Shown: piece by piece, positions 1 to 9,871 of the stretch
Position numbering within the stretch: the stretch's first letter is position 1
Layout of the letters: every line of letters starts with the position of its first letter
Assembly: GCF_000751775.1 (NCBI RefSeq)
Contig: NZ_CCRF01000052.1
Span: forward strand, 1 to 63,684
Source: Caldibacillus thermoamylovorans
GTDB taxonomy: Bacteria > Bacillota > Bacilli > Bacillales > Caldibacillaceae
Length of the DNA stretch: 63,684 bases
Reading direction: 5' to 3'
Notes under the pieces: generated by a model
The model's database searches: none
Told to the model about the DNA's origin: nothing
What the model saw: the letters and a program-made list of their open reading frames with translations, nothing else
Position numbers and translations under genes: made by a program

Positions 1-228
1 TGTGGTTTTTGTTTTAGTTACTTTAACTTTAACAAAAATGGACTCTTTTTTCATTTTTTTCGTGCAGTACAATAAAGCTGAAAAGGCTTGGTAAACCAGA
101 AGTTATAATAAGTTTCTGATTTTCTGTGAATAATTCAGGATATATAATGAATTTATAAGAGAATAGAGAAATTGGCAATGAAACTGATAACATTTGTCGA
201 AGTATTTTCACTATAGCCGAGATATTAT

Positions 229-264
229 GAAAAAAAAAGAAGTGCTAGCCACTAGCTAACACTT
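229..264 (-). terminator. Rho-independent terminator of htpG
   Basis: On the minus strand a 10-bp stem (240-249 with 255-264, one G-U pair) with a 5-nt loop is followed by a run of T (A on plus, about 230-239). It lies 14 nt after the htpG stop. Nothing convincing is seen between it and the left window edge. Confidence 0.85.
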
Positions 265-277
265 TCTTTTCATGTAT

Positions 278-2164
278 TTACACCATAACTTTACATATAT
301 CATTTGTAAATGCGACTGGATCTTCAATCGGAAGACCTTCGATTAATAATGCTTGGTTATATAATAGTTTTGTGTAAAGCTTGAGTTTTTCTTTATCAAT
401 ATTGAATGCGTCTTGCAATGATTTGAATACATCGTGATGGGTATTGATTTCAAGTACCTTTTCGGCAGTTACTTTTTGTCCGTTCGGGTTTGGCATGGCA
501 TTCAATACTTTTTCCATTTCAATAGTAATTTCACCCTCAGTTGATAAGCAAACAGGGTGCGTTTTTAACCGTTTGGAAGCTTTTACTTTCTTTATTTTCC
601 CATCCAGGACGCCGGCCATATAATCAAACAGTTCCTGATATTCTTTTTCTTCCGCTTCTGTTTCTTTTTCGTTCTCACCGCCATCAATACCAAGGTCGCT
701 GTCAGATACTGATTTAAATTCTTTCTCTTTGTATTTTAACAGCATTTTAATTGCAAATTCATCCACATCATCGGTGAAGTAAAGAATTTCATATCCTTTA
801 TCCGCTACAAGCTCTGTTTGAGGAAGTTTATCAATTCGTTCAATTGAATCACCAGTTGCATAATAAATATATTTTTGGCCTTCTGGCATGCGATCCACAT
901 ATTCAGCAAGTGTAACTAGCTTTTTCTCTTTGGAAGAGTAGAATAGTAGTAAATCTTGCAATACTTCTTTATTAGCACCAAAATCACTATAGACACCAAA
1001 TTTTAATTGTCGGCCGAATGCTTCATAAAATTTTTCATAGTTTTCACGATCATTCTTTAACAAATTCTCTAGTTCCCGTTTGATTTTGCTTTTAATATTT
1101 TTCGCAATGACTTTTAATTGCCGATCATGTTGCAGCATCTCACGAGAAATATTTAGTGATAAGTCTTCTGAATCGACCATCCCTTTGACGAAACTAAAAT
1201 AGTCCGGAAGTAGATCGGCACATTTATTCATAATCAACACACCGTTTGAGTACAGTTCCAGCCCTTTTTCATAGTCGGGTGTATAAAAATCATAAGGTGC
1301 CCGTTCAGGGATATAAAGAATGGCATTATAGCGCACAGTACCGTCAACACGAATGTGAATATGTTTCAACGGTTTATCGAAACCGTACCGTTTTTCATTG
1401 TAAAAATTGATATAATCTTCATCGGTCAGTTCGCTTTTATTCTTCTTCCAAATTGGAACCATGCTGTTAATCGTTTCTTCTTCCTTGTAATCAACGTATT
1501 CGCCATTGTCATCGTCTTTCGGTTTGGAATGGGTGACTTCCATCTTAATTGGATAGCGGATGAAATCAGAATACTTCTTAATGATTTCTTTCAAACGCCA
1601 TTCATCTAAAAATTCATCGTAGGATTCGTCTTCAGTATTTTCTTTTAATGTTAAAACGATTTCTGTTCCGACATCCCCTTTTTCTGCCGGTTCAATCGTG
1701 TATCCATCAGCTCCACGAGATTCCCATTTAAAAGCTTGTTCAGAACCTAGTGCGCGGCTTGTTACAGTTACGACATCTGCTACCATAAAGGCTGCGTAAA
1801 AGCCGACACCGAATTGCCCAATAATATCATAACCATCTTTAATTTCATTTTCCTTTTTAAAAGCAAGAGAACCACTCTTCGCAATGGTGCCTAAGTTGGA
1901 TTCGAGTTCTTCCTTTGTCATTCCAATCCCAGTATCAATCACCGTTAAAGTCCGATTATCTTTATTCGGTATGATTCTTATGTAGTAATTGTCTTTATCA
2001 AAAGTAAGTGCGTCATCCGTCAGTGCTTTATAGTAGATTTTATCAATCGCATCACTGGCATTGGAAATCAATTCACGCAAGAAAACTTCTTTTTTTGTAT
2101 AAATAGAGTTGATCATCATTTCTAACAGTCGTTTTGATTCGGCTTGAAATTGTTTTTTCTCCAT
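278..2164 (-). CDS. htpG: Hsp90-family molecular chaperone HtpG
   Basis: ATP-dependent cytosolic chaperone that binds non-native proteins as a dimer. The 628-aa product has the normal HtpG length. The N-terminal GHKL ATPase domain shows the family motifs NASDA near residue 35, DTGIGM near 75 and GQFGVGF near 115; the middle and C-terminal dimerisation domains follow without interruption. The start has a good Shine-Dalgarno (AAGGAGAT). A sigma-A-type promoter and a CIRCE operator lie just upstream, so HrcA control is expected, whereas B. subtilis htpG is not a CIRCE gene. The gene is monocistronic with its own terminator. Identification is secure. Confidence 0.97.
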   Translation of the reverse strand: MEKKQFQAESKRLLEMMINSIYTKKEVFLRELISNASDAIDKIYYKALTDDALTFDKDNYYIRIIPNKDNRTLTVIDTGIGMTKEELESNLGTIAKSGSLAFKKENEIKDGYDIIGQFGVGFYAAFMVADVVTVTSRALGSEQAFKWESRGADGYTIEPAEKGDVGTEIVLTLKENTEDESYDEFLDEWRLKEIIKKYSDFIRYPIKMEVTHSKPKDDDNGEYVDYKEEETINSMVPIWKKNKSELTDEDYINFYNEKRYGFDKPLKHIHIRVDGTVRYNAILYIPERAPYDFYTPDYEKGLELYSNGVLIMNKCADLLPDYFSFVKGMVDSEDLSLNISREMLQHDRQLKVIAKNIKSKIKRELENLLKNDRENYEKFYEAFGRQLKFGVYSDFGANKEVLQDLLLFYSSKEKKLVTLAEYVDRMPEGQKYIYYATGDSIERIDKLPQTELVADKGYEILYFTDDVDEFAIKMLLKYKEKEFKSVSDSDLGIDGGENEKETEAEEKEYQELFDYMAGVLDGKIKKVKASKRLKTHPVCLSTEGEITIEMEKVLNAMPNPNGQKVTAEKVLEINTHHDVFKSLQDAFNIDKEKLKLYTKLLYNQALLIEGLPIEDPVAFTNDICKVMV

Positions 2165-2206
2165 CCTTACAATCTCCTTTCTATCTTACGTATTTCCTCT
2201 ATTATT

Positions 2207-2233
2207 TTAGCACTCTTCTGTTGAAAGTGCTAA
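2207..2233 (-). promoter_or_regulatory. CIRCE operator (HrcA binding site) of htpG
   Basis: TTAGCACTC, a 9-base spacer, then AAGTGCTAA on the plus strand: the CIRCE inverted repeat with one mismatch (A instead of G in the right arm). It lies about 40 bp before the htpG start and just downstream of the predicted -10, the usual CIRCE position. Confidence 0.9.
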
Positions 2234-2244
2234 TCAACATTATT

Positions 2245-2273
2245 TTAATATCATAGAATTTTTTATATGTCAA
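2245..2273 (-). promoter_or_regulatory. Sigma-A promoter of htpG
   Basis: Minus strand TTGACA (2268-2273), 17-nt spacer, TATTAA (2245-2250). The -35 overlaps the stop codon of the upstream acetyltransferase gene. CIRCE begins about 12 bp downstream of the -10, so HrcA would block initiation. Confidence 0.7.
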
Positions 2274-2827
2274 TGAACTTCCTTTACTAGGTAATCGTAA
2301 TCATGATGGTGAATGGAAATCGACTTTTTATAAATAAATCCGATTCGTTCATATAATTTCCGGGCTTGCTTGTTATTGACATCAACTACAAGTGAAATGG
2401 TGCGATATCCTGCTTTTTTTCCTTTTGTAATGGCTGCTTTTAATAAGCTTGTTCCGATTCCATGATTGCGAAAGCTGGAATGGACACTAACGGTATCTAT
2501 ATAGTAATCTGTTTCATCGGTTTCCTTATCAATTACAGGTGCATAACCTTTTTTTGCAAGTAAATAAGATTTGATCGCTTCATCGAATTTCTCTGCGTAT
2601 TTGCCTGGATAGCTTACGACAATCCCCGCTATTTGCCCCTCGTCTTCTGCAATAAGACAATTTTTATAGCTAATTCGATTTCCTTCCGAAGAAAATAATA
2701 TTTCCAGTTCAGCCAAAACTTTTTGATATTCAGTCTCTGCTGTTAATACATGCGCAATATCATGAATTGCTTGATATATTAGTGAAGCTGCATCTTTTTT
2801 ATCTTGTTTCAATGCTTGTCTAATCAT
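2270..2827 (-). CDS. GNAT-family N-acetyltransferase
   Basis: Predicted cytosolic acetyl-CoA-dependent acetyltransferase of 185 aa; substrate unknown. The C-terminal half carries the GNAT acetyl-CoA motif (HSSFRNHGIGTSLL, R-x-x-G-x-G/A type) followed by an N..A..LYE..GF block. An ATG at 2845 overlaps the NRDE stop, but the ATG at 2827 has AGGAG seven bases upstream, so I use 2827. It follows the NRDE gene by 14 nt on the same strand and is probably co-transcribed with it. Confidence 0.85.
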   Translation of the reverse strand: MIRQALKQDKKDAASLIYQAIHDIAHVLTAETEYQKVLAELEILFSSEGNRISYKNCLIAEDEGQIAGIVVSYPGKYAEKFDEAIKSYLLAKKGYAPVIDKETDETDYYIDTVSVHSSFRNHGIGTSLLKAAITKGKKAGYRTISLVVDVNNKQARKLYERIGFIYKKSISIHHHDYDYLVKEVH

Positions 2828-2841
2828 TGTTTGTCTCCTAC

Positions 2842-3603
2842 TCACTTTCCGTAATAAAATTGAAACTGCTTTGCTTTTTTTCGCTCCGGTTGATAAATTT
2901 TTTCAACGTATTGAACTTGATTTTCCGACATAAGCATAACCGTTGAACTTCTCGTTCCATAATTCGCACTTTTAATAAAAAGTGGAGATAGCATTCTTTC
3001 CATCTCAATCGGTACACCGGTTTTAGGTAATCGATCATCCGAGTACGTCTCTGTGTTTAATAGTAGCGTAAATAAATTTTCAATCGGTTTTATCGCATCT
3101 TTTTCAATTAACTGTCTTAACCTTTCCATCCCAACTTCTACCTTTGGCCAAGGTGTATTGAGCAAGTGATTACTTAATCCGTAAATTCCCGGTACCAGCT
3201 TGCGAATCTTCCCTTCTTTATTAGAAAAGTAATACAGACTATCTTTATCCCCTACAATCAAGTTAAAACCGGGATATTTATCGGCTTCAGACTGAACGGT
3301 TTTGACGTAATCCACTATGGACTCTTTATCAATCAGTGCTTTTGCGACAAGTTCACCCCTGGATCGTTTACCACTCACATCTTCACTCGGATCGCGGTAA
3401 TTTGTCAATGCTGCAAACCGTCCGTTTTTTGTAACCCCCATCCATGTTCCCATTTTTTCAAGATCCCGGCCAGCTAAAATTTCTGGTTCATCTTCCCAGT
3501 AATGAACCGAAGCTGTTTTGCGGTTAAAAAATTCATCCCGGTTGGCTGCAACAATGAGCGGATATTGCGAATGTACTTTATAAGCAAATAAAATTAAACA
3601 CAT
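2842..3603 (-). CDS. NRDE-family (TANGO2-like) protein
   Basis: A 253-aa protein opening with Met-Cys and carrying the family-defining Asn-Arg-Asp-Glu tetrad at residues 21-24. The family spans bacteria and eukaryotes (TANGO2); the eukaryotic member is linked to lipid or haem homeostasis, but the bacterial role is not established and none is assigned. No signal peptide or membrane segment is visible. The start is supported by a GGGGA-type ribosome binding site. First gene of a likely two-gene unit with the downstream GNAT gene. Confidence 0.88.
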   Translation of the reverse strand: MCLILFAYKVHSQYPLIVAANRDEFFNRKTASVHYWEDEPEILAGRDLEKMGTWMGVTKNGRFAALTNYRDPSEDVSGKRSRGELVAKALIDKESIVDYVKTVQSEADKYPGFNLIVGDKDSLYYFSNKEGKIRKLVPGIYGLSNHLLNTPWPKVEVGMERLRQLIEKDAIKPIENLFTLLLNTETYSDDRLPKTGVPIEMERMLSPLFIKSANYGTRSSTVMLMSENQVQYVEKIYQPERKKAKQFQFYYGK

Positions 3604-3873
3604 ATTTTCCCCTTCTCTACAATAATTTGAAAAACCCCACCGTTTTCTTTATACAAAATCTTTCCATTTTCCCTGGCAAACTTAAAGACAAATTCATAGT
3701 TGACCAAGGGGTACTGAAAAATTATTCGAAATAATTCCACATCTGCAATATATAGTTGGTTTAACCACAAATTAGTTGACCGATCAATCGATATGTATAT
3801 TTTCTAACTCCTTATTATTATTGTATAATAAAAAGGAGGAGTTTGTTAGTAACAAAAAGGAGTGCGGTTTTGC

Positions 3874-4587
3874 ATGCTACAAGATTGGTTAATGTCTTCA
3901 CAGTATACGGTTGTCTTTACCGGCGCAGGTATGTCTACCGAAAGTGGGTTACCCGATTTTCGTTCAAGTAATAATGGACTTTGGCGAAAAAATAATTCGA
4001 GCCAAATCGCCAGTACAAAAGCGCTTAATGAAAATGTTAAAGAATTTACAGCCTTTTATCGTGAACGGGTACTCGGTGTAAAAGAGTTTGGACCCCATAA
4101 AGGTCATTATATTTTAGCAAAATGGGAACAACAGGGGATTATTCGATCCATTATTACACAAAATGTTGACGGTTTCCACCAAGAAGCGGGCAGCACTCGT
4201 GTAGCCGAATTACATGGAACACTTCAAAAACTGCACTGTCAAAAATGTGGAAGAGAATATAGCAGTGAAAACTATGTGAACAAAGATTATTATTGTGAAT
4301 GCGGCGGCGTGTTACGTCCAAATATCGTATTATTTGGTGAAGTATTGCCGCAAGATGCTTTTCAACTTGCCATGGAGGAAACAGAGAAAGCAGACTTGTT
4401 TATCGTTTTAGGTTCTTCTTTAACTGTTACGCCAGCCAACCAATTTCCTTTAATTGCCAAAGGGAGCGGTGCGAAATTAGTGATTGTGAACATGGAACCT
4501 ACCCCATATGATAAGTTTGCCGATCAAGTGATTCATGATAAAAAGATCGGGGAAATACTTACAGAACTTGATCAAAAGATACAATAA
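3874..4587 (+). CDS. srtN: Sir2-family NAD-dependent protein deacylase
   Basis: Sirtuin of 237 aa that removes acyl groups from lysines, consuming NAD+. Visible motifs in order: GAGMSTESGLPDFR (NAD binding), TQNVDGFH, the ELHG catalytic histidine, a structural zinc site (CQKC and a later CEC), then GSSLTVTP. An upstream in-frame GTG at 3862 has no usable spacing from its AAGG; the ATG at 3874 follows AAAGGAG by 10 nt and is preferred. It stands alone, divergent from the NRDE gene. The symbol follows B. subtilis SrtN; CobB is the equivalent elsewhere. Confidence 0.92.
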   Translation: MLQDWLMSSQYTVVFTGAGMSTESGLPDFRSSNNGLWRKNNSSQIASTKALNENVKEFTAFYRERVLGVKEFGPHKGHYILAKWEQQGIIRSIITQNVDGFHQEAGSTRVAELHGTLQKLHCQKCGREYSSENYVNKDYYCECGGVLRPNIVLFGEVLPQDAFQLAMEETEKADLFIVLGSSLTVTPANQFPLIAKGSGAKLVIVNMEPTPYDKFADQVIHDKKIGEILTELDQKIQ

Positions 4588-4616
4588 TCATTCTCTTGTT
4601 TCAAAACTACATTTTG

Positions 4617-4655
4617 GTTCAATCAGTAAGGATTTTTCCATCCCACTGATTGAAC
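4617..4655. terminator. Long hairpin between convergent genes
   Basis: Perfect 11-bp arms (4617-4627 and 4645-4655) with an inner GGAT/ATCC extension. It sits 30 nt after the sirtuin stop and before the aldehyde dehydrogenase remnant end. The T-rich stretch is about 10 nt away rather than adjacent, so terminator function is likely but not certain. Confidence 0.5.
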
Positions 4656-4758
4656 GCTCGACTTGTCTCTTTTTGAATGACTAAAATTCTGTTTACCAAT
4701 CTCATCTGGAAAACTGAATATATGAATCTATATAAACATTAACATGATAAGAACTGAA

Positions 4759-5557
4759 TTATTTTTTTAAAAGCTTCAAATAACTACGTAGAAATTGAAT
4801 CCATTTCTTTCGCTCATGAAAATAACTTTGGAATAATTTGAGAAACGCTGCGTACTTTCCTTTATATGGATACCATTGAATTTCTTTATTACGCTTGCCT
4901 CTGTCTAAAATAATGGCTTTTTCATGGCAAAAAATCTTTAATCCTTCTTCACTGTGGTAACGACCTATACCGCTATCTTTTGTTCCGCCAAACGGTAAAT
5001 AATGATTGGCTACGGAGACTAATACCTCGTTTACCGTTACAGCTCCTGACACGAGTCGACTGGCTACCCGCCTTGCTTTTTTTAAATCAGATGTCCAAAC
5101 GCTGGCATTTAATCCGTAATTGGACTCGTTAGCCAACTTAATTACCTCTTCTTCCGTTTTAAATGGGATGATCGGCATCACCGGGCCAAACGTTTCATCC
5201 CAAACGACTTCCATATCTTGCTTAAGATTGGCTAAGATGATCGGCTGAATAAACATGGAATCATCCCATTTATCAGGTGGAGAGCCCGAAACTAACACAG
5301 CTCCTTTCTCCAATGCATCTTTTACATGGTGTTTCACGATTTCTTTTTGCTTTGGAAAAGTCATCGACCCGATATCACTGTCTTCATTGGTACCTTGAAT
5401 AAGTTTTTCTGTTTCTTCCTTTACTATATTTAAAAAATCATCGTATATCGATTCCTCTACATAAATTCGTTCCGCACTCATACATACTTGCCCTGAATTC
5501 GTAAAAGCACCCCATACCGCACCTTTTGCCGCCCGTTTCAAATTTGCATCTTTAAAC
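4759..5557 (-). pseudogene. Aldehyde dehydrogenase, C-terminal remnant
   Basis: About 266 codons matching the C-terminal half of an NAD(P)-dependent aldehyde dehydrogenase: the region around the catalytic cysteine (SGQVCMSAER), ETFGPVMPI, and the late PFGGTKDSGIGR block. The N-terminal half with the Rossmann fold is missing. Its reading frame begins at the junction with the reductase remnant near 5551-5558, where TTTAAA could belong to either parent gene, suggesting a deletion between short matching sequences. Last segment of a decayed minus-strand lipid operon. It could be translated as a fusion, but not as a working dehydrogenase. Confidence 0.8.
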
Positions 5558-6026
5558 CGGGTGGACGGATCAATTCGTCTTCCTTTAGTATACCTGTTCT
5601 TGTCCCTGCAATATAGGCCGTACTGAAATAGGTATATCGTTTTAATTTTTGAAGTTTCTGTACCCATTCATTGACATTTCTCGTCCCGTCTACGTTGACC
5701 CGATAAGCAATATCCCTTGGTACCGCCAAATCGTAAATAGCAGCGAGATGAAATACATGGGTTACAGATGTCTCAAGCTCTCTATTTATTTTTTCGTTAA
5801 TTCCTAAATGAACTTTCGTAATATCGCCTTCTATAATCGATATTTTACCATCCGGGAGCGAATATTGTTCATTGAATTGATTGATTCTCACTTTTGCTTG
5901 ATGTTTCATGGTCGGAAGAACGAGCACATATATTTTTTCAACATTATCATATTTCGTTAAAATCCCGTGAATTAATTGATTAGCAATAAAACCCGGAAAA
6001 CCGGTAAAAAAATAAACCTGACTCAC
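5558..6026 (-). pseudogene. Extended SDR / fatty acyl-CoA reductase, N-terminal remnant
   Basis: N-terminal NAD(P)-binding part of a male-sterility/thioester-reductase type SDR: TGFPGFIANQL at residues 8-18 (TGxxGFxG-like), GDIT, FHLAAIYDL, NVDGTRNV. The frame runs about 155 residues to DELIRPPG, where the parent gene should continue through its catalytic region and C-terminal domain; instead it passes into aldehyde dehydrogenase sequence in another frame. The GTG start is intact, with GGAGGTG five bases upstream. The family reduces fatty acyl groups to aldehydes or alcohols, consistent with ligase and aldehyde dehydrogenase neighbours. Confidence 0.78.
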
Positions 6027-6059
6027 CCTTTCACCTCCATAGCCATATTTTTCATCCCC

Positions 6060-6617
6060 TTAAGCGGTAAATACTTTTACATTTTTCTTATCTTTATCTT
6101 CTTCATCGTAAGCCTTTTCGATTGCATCCCGATACTTGTTTTCAACCACTTTATATCGGACGGATAGCTTCGGTGTAATTTCACCGCTCTCAACAGTCCA
6201 TTCATCTTCCACGATAATGATCCGCTTTGGTTTTTCATATTCGGCAAATTGTTGAATCGCTTGTTCTACTTCACTTATTAATAAATGTTGTACCTTTTCA
6301 TCACGGACAATTTCATTATAAAACTTTCCCTGAATGCCATGTCGCTCCATCCATGGGATTAACTGTTCATAATCAGGTTTTATTAAAGCCACCACAAATT
6401 TTCGCTTGTCACCTACAACTAAAGCATATTCGATAAAAGCACTTTCACAAATGGCATTTTCAATTGGCTGTGGAGCGACGTTTTTACCGGTTGATAAAAC
6501 AAGAATTCTCTTTTTCCGATCAACAATTTTCAAATAACCATCTTCATCCCATTCTCCGAGATCTCCGGTTTTAAACCAATCACCATCAAAGGTTTCTCTT
6601 GTTGCTTCTTCATTTTT
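6060..6617 (-). pseudogene. Long-chain acyl-CoA synthetase, C-terminal remnant
   Basis: About 185 residues of the C-terminal end of an AMP-forming fatty-acid CoA ligase: WFKTGDLGEWDEDGYLKIVDRKK (adenylation A7/A8 region) and TGKNVAPQPIEN are clear. The first two thirds, including the P-loop-like AMP-binding motif, are absent. The frame enters from unrelated sequence near 6617, where the encoded residues switch from SCP2-like to KNEEATRETF. The stop at 6060 is 34 nt before the reductase start, so the original gene order appears preserved. Confidence 0.8.
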
Positions 6618-6826
6618 GATAAGTACCGCCGTCTTCTCCTTGTAAGGCAAATTGATACACACCTTCTTTTCCTTTTGTTATACTCGGATCATGTTTTAAT
6701 GCCGCATCAATCATTTCAAACTGATCAAACAGGTCTTGGTCTTTACGGACATCATATAGATAAAGAGGCAATGGTTTTACTTTTCCTCAAGTCAGAGAAA
6801 ACTTTTCTGCCGGGGATTACATTCAT
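6618..6826 (-). pseudogene. SCP2-like sterol carrier domain remnant
   Basis: An ATG at 6826 overlaps the upstream stop (ATGA) and opens 24 codons that stop early. A second frame, restored by a single-base shift near 6785, reads about 50 residues including VYQFALQGEDGGTYQ, which resembles the start of an SCP-2 sterol/lipid-transfer domain. It is cut at the junction with the acyl-CoA ligase remnant. So the gene carries both a frameshift and a truncation. The family call rests on a short stretch. Confidence 0.45.
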
Positions 6827-7125
6827 GATTTTTTCTCTTCTTCCTTTTCATTTTCTGCATCATTTAAGCTGATTTTTTCACAACCGACATAAAGACAAGA
6901 ATACACTTCTAAATCCGGTTTTGCCTTAGCCAGCCCTTTTACGTATGGATAAACAATATCCTTAAAGTTCTCGCTTACTCCTTCTTCTTCCAATATCCCG
7001 TATACATAAAGTTTTTTTTCATCAAACAGTAATGCCACATTGCCAAGTGCCTTCTCTTGTCCATTTACCACATTTAAAATTTGAAATTGAGGTGTAATAA
7101 CTTCAGGTGAAAAATAAATTTCCAA
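6823..7125 (-). CDS. Hypothetical acidic protein in lipid operon
   Basis: A 100-aa protein with no family I recognise. It is predicted cytosolic and ends in a strongly charged tail rich in Glu and Lys. A TTG start at 7125 is preceded by AAGGAG at good spacing. It sits 15 nt after the MFS gene, and its stop overlaps the SCP2-like start by ATGA, so it was translationally coupled to the lipid genes. Because everything downstream is broken, its present role is doubtful. Confidence 0.6.
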   Translation of the reverse strand: MEIYFSPEVITPQFQILNVVNGQEKALGNVALLFDEKKLYVYGILEEEGVSENFKDIVYPYVKGLAKAKPDLEVYSCLYVGCEKISLNDAENEKEEEKKS

Positions 7126-7140
7126 TATGATCTTCTCCTT

Positions 7141-8400
7141 TTACGTATATTGCAATTTTTCAAATAAACTATCTTCATTTGCTTTATTTTTATTCTGTCC
7201 TTCCTCTTTCTTGCCAACCTTAATAAAGAATAGACTTAGCAGACAAACAAACAGTGTTAATCCTGCAGTGGTCAAAAACATACCGGTCCTTGACCAATCC
7301 ATTAATGTACTATAGATCGGCGGACCTATGGCAACACCTAAAAATCGAACGGAGCCATAAATGGACGTGACAAACCCGCGTTTTTCGGTAGAGACACTGC
7401 CGGTGATAAAACTGTTAATACAAGGAAGAGCCAAGCCTGTCCCGACACTACTCACAACTAAAACCGCAAAAAACGGAATCAATTGTTTAAAAAATACAAG
7501 CGATGCAAATGAAATTGTCATGAGCAAAAGTCCAATTACAATAAGTTTTTTCATGAGTTTCATGTTCTTTCCTATTTTGGTTCCGGTAATATAGGAAGTT
7601 GTTGTCATGAACAAAAGAGGAACTGCCAAAATCCCGCCCTTTAAAACACCATCAATTTTGTAATCCTTCTCCAACACATCAGATATGTAAAAAAGGATAC
7701 CGAATAAAGTAAATAGACATGTCGCCCCGGTTAAATAGGCAACAGACAACCACCTTCCTTCTGATTTAAAAACTGAAACCAATCCTTTTACATACTGACC
7801 AACTGGTGGAGGTTCAGCCTTTTTTTTCTTTTCCTTAATAAAAAAGATGGTTAATAAGATCGAGATCAGACAAAAAAGGGGAAATGCAAAAAAGGCCGCA
7901 TACCAAACGATTAAGGCGAGTAAAGAACCGATAATCGGACTAATTACTTTTCCAAACCCGTTTGAAGCTTCAACAAGTCCTAAAACTTTACTTTGTTCCC
8001 CGCCTTTAAATAAATCTCCCGCCAAAGCCATTGCCATGGAAGTTGTCCCGGCTGCACCAATCCCTTGCATGATTCTTCCTGCGAGCACCCATGTATAGGC
8101 GCTATCAAACCATGCAGATGCTGCACCCGCCAGTAAGCCTCCTAACCCGTATAATGTTAACGACGGGATAACAACAGCTTTTCTGGAAAAACGGTCCGAT
8201 AAATAACCTAAAATCGGAATCATGATCGCTGCTGAAATAGAAAAGGCAGTAATAACTAAACTTGTTTGAAATTGGCTAATATCGAGTTCAGATTTCATTT
8301 TCGGCAAGATCGGAATTAACATTGAATTTCCTAAGACAAGAATTAAAGGAATCGATCCAATGGCTGTTATCGTTAATCCCTTATGTTTTTGCTTTGACAA
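7141..8400 (-). CDS. MFS transporter (DHA1-type efflux)
   Basis: A 419-aa, 12-helix major facilitator. It shows the loop 2-3 signature [10 protein letters not shown], a [15 protein letters not shown] stretch in helix 5, and a central cytosolic loop rich in Lys ([11 protein letters not shown]). The frame can be extended to 8493, but the TTG at 8400 has AGGAGG seven bases upstream and gives a natural N-terminus (MSKQKHKG). First gene of the decayed lipid operon and divergent from the sulfolactate genes. B. subtilis YitG and YfmO are similar in type, and YitG sits next to yitD there; orthology is not proven. Confidence 0.85.
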   Translation of the reverse strand: MSKQKHKGLTITAIGSIPLILVLGNSMLIPILPKMKSELDISQFQTSLVITAFSISAAIMIPILGYLSDRFSRKAVVIPSLTLYGLGGLLAGAASAWFDSAYTWVLAGRIMQGIGAAGTTSMAMALAGDLFKGGEQSKVLGLVEASNGFGKVISPIIGSLLALIVWYAAFFAFPLFCLISILLTIFFIKEKKKKAEPPPVGQYVKGLVSVFKSEGRWLSVAYLTGATCLFTLFGILFYISDVLEKDYKIDGVLKGGILAVPLLFMTTTSYITGTKIGKNMKLMKKLIVIGLLLMTISFASLVFFKQLIPFFAVLVVSSVGTGLALPCINSFITGSVSTEKRGFVTSIYGSVRFLGVAIGPPIYSTLMDWSRTGMFLTTAGLTLFVCLLSLFFIKVGKKEEGQNKNKANEDSLFEKLQYT

Positions 8401-8573
8401 GGATACTCCTCCTGACACTAAAGTTAATGCAAACATATTGTTCGAAGTTTCCACCCAATTTATACAGCAGAGATTCATTATAACTCTGCCCAATTTTTGA
8501 GAAAATCACCCAATGTGTAAACATTCGCCTAAAATTTGAATAAATTATCTTTAGAAAAGTGAGGTGTCAAAAT

Positions 8574-9323
8574 ATGAATTTCCTATCTATTCCGAAGAGA
8601 AAGACGGGTAATCGTGTATGCGGAATTACTTCCGTCATTGATTTGGGGATTCCACTTGGCGTATTACAATCGATTCTTGAGGATTATAGTCCATATATTG
8701 ATTTTGCTAAAATCGGGATCGGTACGGCCTATGTAACGCCCCGCTTACAAGAGAAAATAAATTTGTACAAAGCTTATCATGTCAAACCGTTCTTCGGAGG
8801 GACATTTTTTGAAAAATGCTATCATCAGAATAAACTGAAAGAATACGTTCAGACTTTAAACGAATTTGAAATAGAATGGATCGAAATATCGACAGGGACT
8901 TTAGATATACCTCTTGAAGAACGATTGCAATTAATTTCGATGTTAAAAAATGATTTTCATTGCTTGGCTGAGGTTGGCTCAAAAGATAATTCATTCGATA
9001 TGCCTGTTGATGATTGGAAACAGGAAATAAAGTTATTACTTGAAGCCGGAAGTACCTACTGTATTACAGAAGGTAGAGATTCCGGGACATCCGGTATTTA
9101 TGAAAAAAATGGTGAGATCAAATCCAATTTAATTCATGAACTAATAAAAGACATTGATGTCAATAAAATTATTTTCGAAGCACCGACACCGAGACACCAT
9201 ATGTTTTTTATTAACGAATTCGGTGCGAATGTCAATTTAGGGAATATAAAACTTACCGATGTACTTGCTCTCGAAGCTGAACGATGCGGTCTTCGCAGTG
9301 AATCATTTTTTATGGAGGGATAG
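8574..9323 (+). CDS. yitD: Phosphosulfolactate synthase (ComA/YitD family)
   Basis: TIM-barrel enzyme of 249 aa that adds sulfite to phosphoenolpyruvate to form (2R)-phospho-3-sulfolactate. Family signatures include DFAKIGIGTAYVTPRL, FGGTFFE, EIEWIEISTGT and the late EAPTPRHH and NLGNIK blocks. An in-frame GTG at 8559 lies inside the ribosome binding site; the ATG at 8574 follows GAGGTG by seven bases. It is followed at 1 nt by a histidine phosphatase and then cysH, matching the B. subtilis yit sulfolactate locus, where the product accumulates in spores. Confidence 0.9.
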   Translation: MNFLSIPKRKTGNRVCGITSVIDLGIPLGVLQSILEDYSPYIDFAKIGIGTAYVTPRLQEKINLYKAYHVKPFFGGTFFEKCYHQNKLKEYVQTLNEFEIEWIEISTGTLDIPLEERLQLISMLKNDFHCLAEVGSKDNSFDMPVDDWKQEIKLLLEAGSTYCITEGRDSGTSGIYEKNGEIKSNLIHELIKDIDVNKIIFEAPTPRHHMFFINEFGANVNLGNIKLTDVLALEAERCGLRSESFFMEG

Positions 9324-9324
9324 G

Positions 9325-9870
9325 ATGCTTTTATCTTTAGTCCGTCACTTGCCAACCGAATGGAATAAAAAACAATTACTACAAGGGAAAAGAGATATCC
9401 CTCTTTTACCGGTCACTGAAGAAACGATAACTTCCATTCAAAGGAATTTGGAAAAGTTAAAAAAACAGCCGTCCTTCGATATTGCCTTAGCAAGTACATT
9501 ACAACGAACCCAACAGACAGCAGCCTTATATGGCATCCAACCGGAAATCGACGGACTACTAGATGAACTCGATTTCGGCCCATTCGAGGGAAAAACAAAA
9601 GCTACCTTATTTCGCCAAGATGGTGAAAACTGGTTGGCTGATCCGCAAAAATCAATTTTAAGAACGAATATTGAAGACTTGGAAGAAAGAATTAAACTTT
9701 TTTTAGAAAAATATAAAAAGTATCATCATGTATTAGTGTTTGGACACGGTTCCTGGATTAGGGCAATGCTTTCCTATGTTCAATTTGGCAACCTCAAGCA
9801 AATGAACAGGTTAACTGTAGAAAATAATATGTTAATCCAAATATTAGTAAATGGCAAAGGAGAATGTTAG
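9325..9870 (+). CDS. Histidine phosphatase family protein, candidate phosphosulfolactate phosphatase
   Basis: A 181-aa member of the phosphoglycerate-mutase-like superfamily. Catalytic residues are visible: R7-H8 (the usual RHG reads RHL), R61, the acid E81 and H141 in FGHGS. The ORF extends back to 9259, but the ATG at 9325 follows GGAGGGA and gives a normal N-terminus. It lies between phosphosulfolactate synthase and CysH, where B. subtilis and archaea use the unrelated ComB/YitC phosphatase. From position I infer it dephosphorylates phosphosulfolactate; a general sugar-phosphate phosphatase is the alternative. Confidence 0.85.
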   Translation: MLLSLVRHLPTEWNKKQLLQGKRDIPLLPVTEETITSIQRNLEKLKKQPSFDIALASTLQRTQQTAALYGIQPEIDGLLDELDFGPFEGKTKATLFRQDGENWLADPQKSILRTNIEDLEERIKLFLEKYKKYHHVLVFGHGSWIRAMLSYVQFGNLKQMNRLTVENNMLIQILVNGKGEC

Positions 9871-9871
9871 A

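Noticed and set aside
29-211. 60-codon minus-strand ORF at the left edge
   Set aside because: GTG start without a ribosome binding site, no recognisable family, A+T-rich composition typical of chance frames.
240-264. Second CIRCE-like site (AGTGCTAGC..GCTAACACT)
   Set aside because: The arms run in the wrong order with a 5-nt spacer and are followed by a T-run on the minus strand; it is the htpG terminator.
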